Below the pieces are notes generated by a model that had not been told where the DNA came from, did no database searches, and worked only from the letters and a program-made list of their open reading frames with translations. The translations under genes were made by a program, and so were the position numbers. A DNA stretch of 64,000 nt from assembly GCA_020634395.1 (NCBI GenBank), contig JACKBU010000013.1, forward strand, positions 1 to 64,000. Direction: 5' to 3'. The number at the start of each line of letters is the position of its first letter. The first letter of the stretch is position 1. Source of the DNA: Ardenticatenaceae bacterium (GTDB lineage Bacteria > Chloroflexota > Anaerolineae > Promineifilales > Promineifilaceae). Shown piece by piece: positions 45,351 to 55,100 of this stretch.

Positions 45351-48300
45351 CTAATCCAGCTTCTCTAATTTTTGCAGCAGCATGGCAGCCAGGTCATCTT
45401 CAGACAAATCATCTACTTCAGATGTATCATCCGCGAAGTCGGCGGCGAAAATCTCTGCCAAATCGTCGGGCACGGCCGTTTCTCCGTTAGCTTCCGCGGC
45501 TGCGGGTTCCACATCCGCCAGAATTTCGGTATCCAGAAACTCGGCCAGGTCATCAATTGTCGGGTAGTTAAAGGTAAGGGTAGAGGGCAGGGTCTGGCCC
45601 ACGGCCGTTTCCAGCAGCCCCTTCAGTTCCACCGACATCAGCGAATCCATGCCCATGTCAAACAGCCCCTGCTGCGTGTCCGTCAGGCGGGCGGGGCTAG
45701 TGCCCAGCACCTGCGCCGCCGCCTGCTTCACCTGCGCCACCACGATCCGGCGGCGCTCGGCCGCGCCGCGGCCCGCCACCTGCTGCCGCAGCAGCGGCAC
45801 TTCCTCGATCGTAGCTTTCGGTTTGGCGCTGGCCAGCGGCGGCGTATCATGCACCTGCGAGAGGAAAGGCTTCGGCCGTTTGGCCTCGTAGGCGGCTTTC
45901 AACGTCTGCCAGTTGACGTCAGCCACAGCTATCTGCGGCAGCGGCGCAGCACACAGTTCTCCCAACGCCGCCAGCGCCTGCGCCTTCGGCATCCGCTGCA
46001 AACCAAACTGCGCCACCATCGCCTGATCGGCCGAAGAGGCCACACGCATCACGTCCCAGGTGCCCCAGTTGATGCTGACGGCGGGCAGCCCCTGCGCGCG
46101 CCGGTAGTGGGCCAGACTGTCCATAAACTGGTTGGCGGCGGCGTAGTGGCCCAATTCGGACACACCCCACAAAGAGGTCGTCGAGGAAAACAATACAAAA
46201 AAGTCCAGCGGCATGTCTTGTGTCAGTTCGTGGAGCAGCCATGTGCCCTGCACTTTAGGGGCGAGCATTGCCGCCAGCGCCGCCGCCGGCATGTGGGCGA
46301 TGGGCCAGGCGGTCATGGCGACGGCCGCGTGCACCACACCCCGCAGCGGCGGCAGCGTTTGCCCAAATTGGGCCAACAGGCCGGTCATTTGCAGCCGGTC
46401 GGTCACGTCCACGGCGGCAACGTGCACCGTAACGCCCGCCGCTTCGAGGGTCTGCACGGCCGTTACCCGGCGGTATGCTTCACTTTCCGGCAACAGGCCA
46501 GCCCAGGCCGCGCGCGGCGGCAAACCGCTGCGGCTCGTCAGCACCAGATGGCGCGCGCCCTGCGCGGCCAGCCAGGCGGCCACTTCTACGCCCAGGCCGC
46601 CCAACCCACCCGTCACCAGATAGCTGCCGTCTGCGGCAACGGCCGTGGGGATAAAGTGCTGGCGTTCGCGTCCCAGCCGTGGAACCAGCCGCGCCGCGCC
46701 GCGCCAGGCGATCTGGTCTTCGCCGTCGGGGTGCTGCATTTCTTGCCAGAGGAGTTCTGCGTTCAGGTCCGCGGGCGCGGCGTCCAGATCGACGCTGCCG
46801 CCCCACCAATCCGGGTGCTCCAGCGCCAACACGCGCCCCAACCCCCACAGCGGCGCGCAAAGCGGATTAGGCACGTTCTCCACCGGCTGCGCGTTCTGGG
46901 TGACCAGCCAGAGCGACGGCCGTTTGCCGCCTAGCCTGCCGACAGCCTGGGCCAGGAACAGCGCGGATTGTACGGTGCTGGCTGGTACGGCCGTCAGGTC
47001 TTGGCCTTCCATCTCGCCCAGCACGGGCAAATCTAGCGGCCACAGGTACAAAATACCCCGGTACGTGCCCGCGTTGAGGGCGTTCAGCAGCTGCGTGTAC
47101 TCGTCGGGGCGGGCCGGATCCAGGCAATAGTCACTCTCGCCGATCTGTTCGTAGGCGCGGCCGGGGGTGACGAGCACGGCCGTTTCTCCCGCCGCCTTTA
47201 CCCGTTCAGCCACGGCCGTGCCCACCCCACCGGCATCGCTGAAAATGATCCAGCTGCCAGAAACGGCCATTTCGTCCTCCTGCGGGGTTTGCGCGGCGTA
47301 AATGGTTTGCAGGCGGAAGAGGTCGTTGGGTGGATTGGCCGGGATGGGGGCGACGGCCGTAAAGCCCGCATCCTGCAGTAAAGCCCACCACTGCGCCTCA
47401 TCCACCAGCGGCGACGACTGGCGCACGTCCAGATCGGTGAATTTCCACCAGCCTTCCGTCAGGCCAAAGGTCAGATCCACCCAACGCTGACGGCCGCTGC
47501 CTTCCAGCAGCAGCAGCAGGCCGCCTGGCGTTAGCAGGCGGCGCACGTGGCGCAAGGTCTGCCGCAAATCGCTGGTGGCGTGCAGCACGTTGGCCGCGAT
47601 AACCAGATCAAACTGGCCGTCGGCGAAGCCTTGCGCGGCCGGGGACTGTTCGATGTCCAACAGCTGATAGCGCACGAAGGGATAGGCGGCGAATTTTTCC
47701 TGCGCCTTGCTCAAGAAAAGCGGCGACAGATCGGTGAAAACATATTCGGCCTGCGATGCGGCCAGCTGCGGCAAAACGGAGGCAGTCGTTGCGCCGGTTC
47801 CCGCGCCAATTTCCAGAATGCGGAGGGGACGGTCGGCAGGCCGGGCGGCCAAAGCGCGGCTGACTGCTTCGCCCATCAGCCGGTTGTAAATGCGGGCGAA
47901 GGGGGTTTCGGCATAGACGCGGGTGGTGGCGGCCGTCGACCCATCGGGGAAGAGCAGAGGCAGAGGGTCTTGGACGCCGCGCAAAACGGCCGTCAGGTGC
48001 GGCCCACACTGCGTCAGCAGATGCAGTTCGGCGTCGTGGTCGGGATATTTTTGCGGCCAATCATCGGCGGTGATCGCGGATACGGCCGTTTCCAGTCCGG
48101 CCACCACGATCCACTCCTCTCCATCACGCCGCAGCACGCCTTCCTCCTGCAAAATGGCCAGCAAACGGGCAAACAGCCGCTCGTGCCCCCGGGCGACGCC
48201 CAGTTCGGCGCTAAGTCCGGCGGTCGTCAGGCGAGCGCCAGGCACATACTGCCAACCCATTTCGCGCAGCGCCCGGACGATGTAGCCATAACTCAGCGCA

Positions 48301-51300
48301 TCCAGGTCGGGGAAGAGTGTGTGATAGACGTCAACGCTGTGTTCTGCGGCGAGAACGGCCGTTTGCCCCGATACCTGGGCCGCCAACTCACCGGGCGGCA
48401 GCAGCGGGCTTTCGCCGGGCAGCGGCTTCGCTTCCCAGTTGACACGGTAGAGCCACTCGTCGGGAAACGGCCGTGCCTGTTTGTGCAGCACATCGCGCCC
48501 CGCAAGCGTTAAATGCAGCCCGCGTGCCTCGGCCACCAGATCGCCGCCCTCGTCATAGAGGTAGATGTCGCCGGTAAACGTGCTGCCCCCTTGCTGGTGC
48601 AGCGTGGCATAACTCCACAGCCGGGAACCCGGGGCGCGCCGCAGTTGGAACTGCTCGATGCCCACCAGCAGATAAGCCGCTTCCAGGTCGGCGGCCAGCG
48701 GCGCGCCCACCAGGTGGAAACAGGCATCCAGAAAAGCCGGATGGATGTGGTAGGTTGGCAAATCAGGCAGAAGTGCTTCCGGCAAGACCATCTGTCCCAG
48801 CGCCTCGCCCTGGCGCCGCCAGATGTGAGTCAGACCGCGAAAATCGCTGCCAAACTCCAGGCCCAGCCCGGCCACCTGCGCGTAATAGTCCGCCTGGTCG
48901 ATCTCGTCCGGGCAGCGGTGCTGAACAGCCGCCACGTCCAGAGCAGGCCCAGCGGGCGCTTTGCCCGCCTCCGCCCAGGCCAGCGTGCCGGAAACGTGCT
49001 GTTTCCAGGCTTCGCCGTTCCAGGCGACCACCTGGAAGGCAGCCTGTTCGCCCGCCTGCGGCGAGAGAATGGTTTGCACCGGCCGGGGATCGGCGGACAG
49101 CACCAGGGCTTCGTGGATGGTGAAGTTGTGCAGGCGATACGGCCGTTCGCCCCACGCCTCGTCCGCCGCCGCCAAAATCATCTCGATGAAGGCCGGGGAG
49201 GGCAAAATAACCGCCTCATGCACGCGATGATGAGACAGGAACGGCGGCCAGCTCTCGCTGAGCGCCGTCTCGAAGACGACATCTGTCAGGGCGGGCGAGT
49301 TGAGCCGGCGGCCCAACAGGGGGTTGTGGCTGGCGGACTGCGGCAGGAACGGCCGTGTCTCGTCTGCCCGCCTTTGCACATCCAGCCAGAATCGCTCGCG
49401 CTGGAAAGGATAGGTGGGCAGCGGCAGCCGCCGCCGCGCAAAGCCGTCGTCAAACCCGGCCCAATCCACCGGTGCGCCGTGGAGAAAGAGTTCGCCCAGG
49501 CTGTTCAGCAGTTGCTGCCAGTCGTCGTGGCCGGGGCGCAGGGAGGGAAGCCAGACGGCCGTTTCCGGCGGCTCGCAGCGCTGGCCCATGCCCACTAGGG
49601 TCGGCGCGGGGCCAATCTCCAGGAAATGGCGATATCCGGCAGCGAACAAGGTTTGCATCGCCGGGTAAAACAGCACGCCCTGGCGTAGTTGGGCGCGCCA
49701 GTAGTCGGCGCTGGCAATCTCGCGCCCGGCAAACTGACCGGTAATGCTGGATAGGAACTCTACCTGCGGCGCGTGGTAGGTCACGGTGACGGCCGTTTCG
49801 CTGAACGCATCCAAAATCGGGTCCATCAAGGCCGAATGGCCGGCGATGGAAACGGCCAGCCGCCGCGCCCGAATTTTGGCCTGCTTCAGGTGGTCAATGA
49901 CGGTTTGTACGGCCGTTTCCTCCCCGGAAATCACCACGCTCTCCGGCCCATTGACCCCCGCTACCGTTACGGGCACGCCACAGGCGGCAATCGCCGCTTC
50001 TGCCTGCGCCTGCCCGGTAAATACAGCGGCCATCGCTCCATTTGGCGGCAGGCCGCCCATCAACTGGCCGCGCACAGCCACCAGTTTGAGCGCGTCTTCC
50101 AGGCTGAACACACCCGCCACGCAGGCGGCCGCATATTCGCCAATGCTGTGCCCCAACACCACGTCCGGCTCAATCCCCCAGGAGCGCCACAGCTGCGCCA
50201 GCGCATATTCGATGGCGAACAAGGCGGGCTGCGTGTAGGCTGTTTCGTCGATGAGGGCTTGCTCCGGCGCACCGTCCGGCGGGTAGAGAAGGTCCAGCAA
50301 AGAGTGATCGAGATACGGCCGTAACAATGCATCACACTGAGCCAGCGCCGCCCGAAAAACAGGAGCCGTCTCGTAAAGCTGGCGGCCCATCTCCACGTAC
50401 TGCGCCCCCTGCCCGGTAAACAGAAACACAATCGGCTGCCGCTTGCCGCTCTTCACCGACCGGTACTGCAGATTTTTCGCCGTTTCGCCTTGGGCAAACG
50501 CCGCGAGCGCCTCCTGCGCGGTCGGGGCGTCGGCGGCGGTCAGCGCCAGGCGATGGCGCAGACGCGCCCGGCCCACGTTGGCCGTGTAGGCCACGTCGCC
50601 CAGCGCCTGCTGCGGATGACTCGCCAGATGATCGGCAAAGCGTCCGGCAAGCTGGCGCAGCGCGGTTTCAGTTTGGGCGGAGAGCGTCAGCAGGTGCAGC
50701 GGGCGATCAGGCACGGTGGCGGCCGGTTCCCTCACCGGGGCCGCTTCGGCGATGATGTGGACGTTGGTGCCGCTGAAACCAAATGAACTGACGCCGCCGA
50801 GCAGACGGCCGTTCGCCCCTGTCCACGCCGTTTGCTGCCTGGGAATGGCAATCGGATACGCCTCCCAGTCGATGTAGGGATTCCGTTCCGTCAGGTGCAG
50901 GTGGGGCGGGATAGCCTGGTGCTGCAAGGCCAGCACCAGCTTGATAAACCCGGCAATGCCCGCCGCCGATTCCAGGTGCCCTATGTTGGTTTTCACCGAG
51001 CCAATCAGCAGCGGATGCTCGGCCGTGTGCGCCGGCCCGTAGGCAGCGCCGAGCGCCTGCACTTCAATCGGATCGCCCAGTGAAGTGCCGGTGCCGTGCG
51101 TCTCGATGTAACTGACCTCGCCCGGTCTGACGTGCGCGTCGGCCAACGCGGCGCGGATGACGGCTTCCTGGGAGGGACCGTTGGGCGCGGTGAGGCCGTT
51201 GGAACGGCCGTCCTGGTTCATGGCCGACCCGCGAATGACGGCCAGGATGGTGTCGCCGTCAGCCTGGGCGTCGGACAGGCGCTTCAGCAGCACCACCCCG

Positions 51301-52130
51301 CACCCTTCCGAGCGCACGAAGCCATCGGCGGCAGCGTCAAAGGCTTTGCAACGGCCGTCAGCCGCCATCATGCGCCCTTTCGACAGCGAGATGGTTGTTT
51401 CTACGGAGAGGATGGCATTGACACCGCCGGCCACTGCCATGCGGCACTCCTGGTTACGCAGGCTCTGCACAGCCAGATGCAGCGCCACCAACGACGAAGA
51501 GCAGGCAGTGTCTACCGAAAGACTCGGCCCCTGGAAGCCAAAAACGTAGGAAAGGCGACCGGACGCCACGCTGTGGGCCATGCCGGTCGACGAATAGGTA
51601 TCCAGCTGATCCTTTTCGCCGCTGTTCAAAATCTGGTAATAATCGCTGTTGCAGATGCCCACAAAGACGCCGGTGGGGCTGCCGTCCAGTCCGTCGGGCG
51701 CGTAGCCGGCCGTTTCCAGCGCTTCCCAGGTCGTTTCCAGCAGCATTCGCTGCTGCGGATCCAGGCTCACTGCTTCGCGCGGGGCAATGCCAAACAACTG
51801 CGGATCAAACCGATCAATTCCGTCCACGAACCCGCCCCAGCGTGTGGCAATTTTGCCCGGCGCTTCCGGGTCGGCGTCAAAATAAGCCTCGGCGTCGAAG
51901 CGTTCTGGGGGAATTTCGGTGATGGCGTCGGTGCCCTGCTGCAGCATCTGCCAGTAGGCTTCGGGCGTGTTGGCCCCGCCCGGAAAACGGCAGGCCATGC
52001 TGATCACGGCGATGGGTTCGGACGGCCGTTTTTGGGCGGCTTCCAGTTTGCTTTGCAGATCCACGGCCAGCAGCGCCAGCCGCTTAGGCGAAAGCCCCGA
52101 AATCCGCTCCAGGAATTCTCTATTCGTCAT
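45351..52130 (-). CDS. type I PKS C: KS-AT-DH-MT-KR-ACP
   Basis: This polyketide synthase module has about 2259 residues from the start chosen here. The KS has Cys210. The AT has Ser662 but reads IAGH at the position that is HAFH in malonyl-specific ATs. The DH has His968 in HRVHEAVILP, where the usual Gly of the HxxxGxxxxP motif is Glu. The C-methyltransferase lies at about 1300-1600 with EIGAGTG near 1435. The KR has its nucleotide motif near 1835 and Tyr1996; a Trp eight residues before that Tyr and loss of the LxD Asp suggest A-type. The ACP serine is S2163. The ATG at 52130 is preferred to one at 52160 because TGAGGA lies six bases upstream. It overlaps the end of PKS B by 11 bases. Confidence 0.95.
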   Translation of the reverse strand: MTNREFLERISGLSPKRLALLAVDLQSKLEAAQKRPSEPIAVISMACRFPGGANTPEAYWQMLQQGTDAITEIPPERFDAEAYFDADPEAPGKIATRWGGFVDGIDRFDPQLFGIAPREAVSLDPQQRMLLETTWEALETAGYAPDGLDGSPTGVFVGICNSDYYQILNSGEKDQLDTYSSTGMAHSVASGRLSYVFGFQGPSLSVDTACSSSLVALHLAVQSLRNQECRMAVAGGVNAILSVETTISLSKGRMMAADGRCKAFDAAADGFVRSEGCGVVLLKRLSDAQADGDTILAVIRGSAMNQDGRSNGLTAPNGPSQEAVIRAALADAHVRPGEVSYIETHGTGTSLGDPIEVQALGAAYGPAHTAEHPLLIGSVKTNIGHLESAAGIAGFIKLVLALQHQAIPPHLHLTERNPYIDWEAYPIAIPRQQTAWTGANGRLLGGVSSFGFSGTNVHIIAEAAPVREPAATVPDRPLHLLTLSAQTETALRQLAGRFADHLASHPQQALGDVAYTANVGRARLRHRLALTAADAPTAQEALAAFAQGETAKNLQYRSVKSGKRQPIVFLFTGQGAQYVEMGRQLYETAPVFRAALAQCDALLRPYLDHSLLDLLYPPDGAPEQALIDETAYTQPALFAIEYALAQLWRSWGIEPDVVLGHSIGEYAAACVAGVFSLEDALKLVAVRGQLMGGLPPNGAMAAVFTGQAQAEAAIAACGVPVTVAGVNGPESVVISGEETAVQTVIDHLKQAKIRARRLAVSIAGHSALMDPILDAFSETAVTVTYHAPQVEFLSSITGQFAGREIASADYWRAQLRQGVLFYPAMQTLFAAGYRHFLEIGPAPTLVGMGQRCEPPETAVWLPSLRPGHDDWQQLLNSLGELFLHGAPVDWAGFDDGFARRRLPLPTYPFQRERFWLDVQRRADETRPFLPQSASHNPLLGRRLNSPALTDVVFETALSESWPPFLSHHRVHEAVILPSPAFIEMILAAADEAWGERPYRLHNFTIHEALVLSADPRPVQTILSPQAGEQAAFQVVAWNGEAWKQHVSGTLAWAEAGKAPAGPALDVAAVQHRCPDEIDQADYYAQVAGLGLEFGSDFRGLTHIWRRQGEALGQMVLPEALLPDLPTYHIHPAFLDACFHLVGAPLAADLEAAYLLVGIEQFQLRRAPGSRLWSYATLHQQGGSTFTGDIYLYDEGGDLVAEARGLHLTLAGRDVLHKQARPFPDEWLYRVNWEAKPLPGESPLLPPGELAAQVSGQTAVLAAEHSVDVYHTLFPDLDALSYGYIVRALREMGWQYVPGARLTTAGLSAELGVARGHERLFARLLAILQEEGVLRRDGEEWIVVAGLETAVSAITADDWPQKYPDHDAELHLLTQCGPHLTAVLRGVQDPLPLLFPDGSTAATTRVYAETPFARIYNRLMGEAVSRALAARPADRPLRILEIGAGTGATTASVLPQLAASQAEYVFTDLSPLFLSKAQEKFAAYPFVRYQLLDIEQSPAAQGFADGQFDLVIAANVLHATSDLRQTLRHVRRLLTPGGLLLLLEGSGRQRWVDLTFGLTEGWWKFTDLDVRQSSPLVDEAQWWALLQDAGFTAVAPIPANPPNDLFRLQTIYAAQTPQEDEMAVSGSWIIFSDAGGVGTAVAERVKAAGETAVLVTPGRAYEQIGESDYCLDPARPDEYTQLLNALNAGTYRGILYLWPLDLPVLGEMEGQDLTAVPASTVQSALFLAQAVGRLGGKRPSLWLVTQNAQPVENVPNPLCAPLWGLGRVLALEHPDWWGGSVDLDAAPADLNAELLWQEMQHPDGEDQIAWRGAARLVPRLGRERQHFIPTAVAADGSYLVTGGLGGLGVEVAAWLAAQGARHLVLTSRSGLPPRAAWAGLLPESEAYRRVTAVQTLEAAGVTVHVAAVDVTDRLQMTGLLAQFGQTLPPLRGVVHAAVAMTAWPIAHMPAAALAAMLAPKVQGTWLLHELTQDMPLDFFVLFSSTTSLWGVSELGHYAAANQFMDSLAHYRRAQGLPAVSINWGTWDVMRVASSADQAMVAQFGLQRMPKAQALAALGELCAAPLPQIAVADVNWQTLKAAYEAKRPKPFLSQVHDTPPLASAKPKATIEEVPLLRQQVAGRGAAERRRIVVAQVKQAAAQVLGTSPARLTDTQQGLFDMGMDSLMSVELKGLLETAVGQTLPSTLTFNYPTIDDLAEFLDTEILADVEPAAAEANGETAVPDDLAEIFAADFADDTSEVDDLSEDDLAAMLLQKLEKLD

Positions 52131-55100
52131 ACGGTTCCTCAGAAAAGCCCATTTCGGCAAAGAGCCGGTCTACTTCATCGTCTGAGAGGGCAGCCAGGGC
52201 GTCGATATCGTCCAGGCTGTCGAGCGGGGAACGGCCGTTCCCCGGCTGTTCCGCCTCCTCGGCCACCGGCGCATCGTCATCCGCCGATGCGCTGCTGCCC
52301 AGGGCGACATTCTCTAGCAAATATTCGGTGATCGCCGCCGTGGTGGGATAGTCGAACACCAGCGTCGCCGGTAAAGGCCGCAGCAGCGTCAGCCCGGTGC
52401 TGAGGCGGTTTTTCAGTTCGACGGCCATCAGCGAATCCAGGCCCATATCGCTGAGCGCGGCTCGCTCGTCCAGGGCATCGCTCTCGTCCAGGCCCAGCAC
52501 CTGCCGGGTCTCCGTTTCCACAAAAGCCAGCATGATCGCCCGGCGGCGGTTGGCGGCGGCTTCGGCCAGTTGGGTCATCAAGTTGGGGTGAGAGGGAGAA
52601 ACGGCCGTTTCCCCTACCACCGCCGCTTTCTCCGGCTGCCGCATTAAGTCGGCAAAAAACGGCAAATGGCCGAATTTGCGCCGGAAGTTCGTCCAGTCAA
52701 CCGGCATCACGGCCACCTGCGGGGCGGCCTCCGGCAGCAGCTCACCCAGCAGCCGCAGCCCCTGCGCCGGTTCGATGGCTCCGATACCCTGCGCCATTGT
52801 GCGCTCAAAGACGCCATGCCGTACCGCCGCGCCCACCTCGGTCCATGCGCCCCAGTCAATACTCAGGCCAGGCAGCCCCTGGCTGCGCCGATACTGCGCC
52901 AGCGCGTCCAAAAAGACGTTGGCGGCGGCATGCGCCCCCTGCCCCGCTGCCCCCGTGAGGGAAGCAATCGAAGAAAACAGGACAAAGAAATCAAGCGGCA
53001 AACGTTCGGTCAGCAGGTGAAGCTGCCACGCGCCGGTTACTTTTGGTCCCAAAACACGGGCGAACTGTGACCACTCTTGCTGCAGCAGCACGCCATCGGC
53101 CAGTGTCCCGGCCGAGTGAATCACGCCGCGCAGCGGCGGCAGGCAGTCGGCCATGTCGCTGAAAAGGGCGCTCATTTGCGAGGCGTTCGTCACGTCTACC
53201 TGGGCTGTGTATACCTGAACGCCGTCAGCTTCCAGGCGGGCGATAAGTTCGGTGGCCTGCTGGTCCGGGCGGCGGCGGCCCACCAGGGCCAGATGGCGCG
53301 CGCCCTGCGCGGCCAGCCATTCGGCCACCAGCAGCCCCAAACCGCGCAAACCGCCGGTGACCAGATAAGCGCCGTCCGAGCGAATGGTGACCGGCTGCAC
53401 GCCCGGCTGTGTCACGGCAATTTTGCCGATGTGCCGCGCCTGCGCCATGAAGCGGAAAGCGTCGATGGTTTCTTCGCGGGCGAAGGTACGCACGGGCAGC
53501 GGCGGCAGTTCACCAGCCCCGATGTCGGCCACGATTTGCCGGAACAGGGCGCTGATCAGGGCTGGGTCTTGCTGCGCCGTTTCGCCCCAGTCGACGATGT
53601 GGTAGGCAGCGTGGGGTTTTTGTTGAGTGGCCTCATCCGGACTGAGAATGCCGCGTTTGCCGATTTCCAGGAAACGGCCGTTCACCGCCAATACCCGCAT
53701 ACTCTGCCACGCAAACTCGTCCGCCAGGGAATTGAGCACCAGATCCACACCGCTTCCGCCGGTAAGCTCCAGCACTTCATCCGCAAAATCTAAGGAGCGG
53801 GAATCCATCACATGGGCGATACCCAAATCGCGCAAGAAGGCGCGTTTTTCGGGACTGCCGGCCGTAGCAAAAATCGTGGCTCCGGCCCGCTGCGCCAGAT
53901 GGACGGCCGCCATACCCACCCCGCCGGCGGCGGCATGGATCAGCACTTTGTCGCCGGGCTGCATGTGGCCCAGGTGGTTGAGGGTAAACGCGGCCGTCAG
54001 GTACGGGATGGGCGTCGCGGCGGCGGCGGCAAAGCTGAGGCGGGGCGGCTTGTGGGCCACCAGATGGACTGGAGCCAGCACGTGGGTACGGAAGCTGCCC
54101 CCGGCCACAGCCAATACGGCATCGCCGACGCGGAATTCGGTGACGTGGGGGCCAACGGCCGTGACCACCCCGGCACATTCGCCGCCCAGCGGCCCCGGAT
54201 CGCCGGGATACATTCCCAGCGTGTTCAGCACATCCTTAAAGTTGAGACCGGTCGCCAGGACGCGAATCTCCACTTCGTGGGCGCCGGGCGCGCGCCGGAC
54301 CAGCGGCTGCCAGCTCAAATTATCCAGCACACCGCGCTGGCTGATGGTCAACTGCTGCGGTTCATCAGCCGGTGTTGGGGCAGGCTGATGGCGTACCAGC
54401 CGGGCGGCCAGCCGCTCGCCTTGCCGGAAGGCCACCTGTGGCTCTGTATCGTTGGCCCGCATTTCGGCCAGCAGCGCGGCGGCATTGATCGGCGCGTCGG
54501 CATCCAGATCCAGGCAGGTGGGGCGCAGTTCCGGCAGTTCCAGGCCAATGGTTTTTGCCAGACCCCACAGGGGGGACTGCGCCACCTGGGGCGCACGGCC
54601 GTTTACATCCTGTGCAGCCGCCGTCACCAGCCAGAGGCGCGGCGAAACGGACAGGTCGGCCGCCGCGACTGCCTGAACGAGATGCAGCACGCTGCCGGTG
54701 GCTGCGGCCACGGCCGTTTCCAACCCTTCCGGCGACAACAACCCGGCGTCCGGCGCATCCAGGCTCCACAAATGGACAATGTGGTGATACGGCCGTTGCG
54801 TCAAAACCTGATCCAGCCCGTCCAGATTGGCCGGATTTAGCTTCATGCGCTCGCCCTCGTCGTGGAAGGCCGCGCCCGTGTGTACCAGCGTACAGCGCGC
54901 ACCTTGAGCCTGAAGCTGCGCCGCCAACTGGGCGCCAACGCCGCGCTCGTCGGCAAAGAGGAGCCAGTTTCCGGCGATGTCGCCGCCCGGCGCGACTGGT
55001 TTGCGGGCCAGCAGAATGGCCTGTTCGGACAGCAGATCCTCACGATGGGGAACGGCCGTTCCTGCCTCGAAACCCACGTCGGCCAGCAAACTCAGCCAGC

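Noticed and set aside
45372..46934. Plus-strand open frame of 520 codons antisense to PKS C
   Set aside because: Low-complexity composition, no domain and complete overlap with the ACP and KR of PKS C mark it as a shadow frame. The same applies to 40244-41458, 51096-52331 and 47547-48512.
52131..52160. PKS C start at the ATG at 52160
   Set aside because: It would overlap PKS B by 41 bases with no Shine-Dalgarno, while the ATG at 52130 has TGAGGA six bases upstream.
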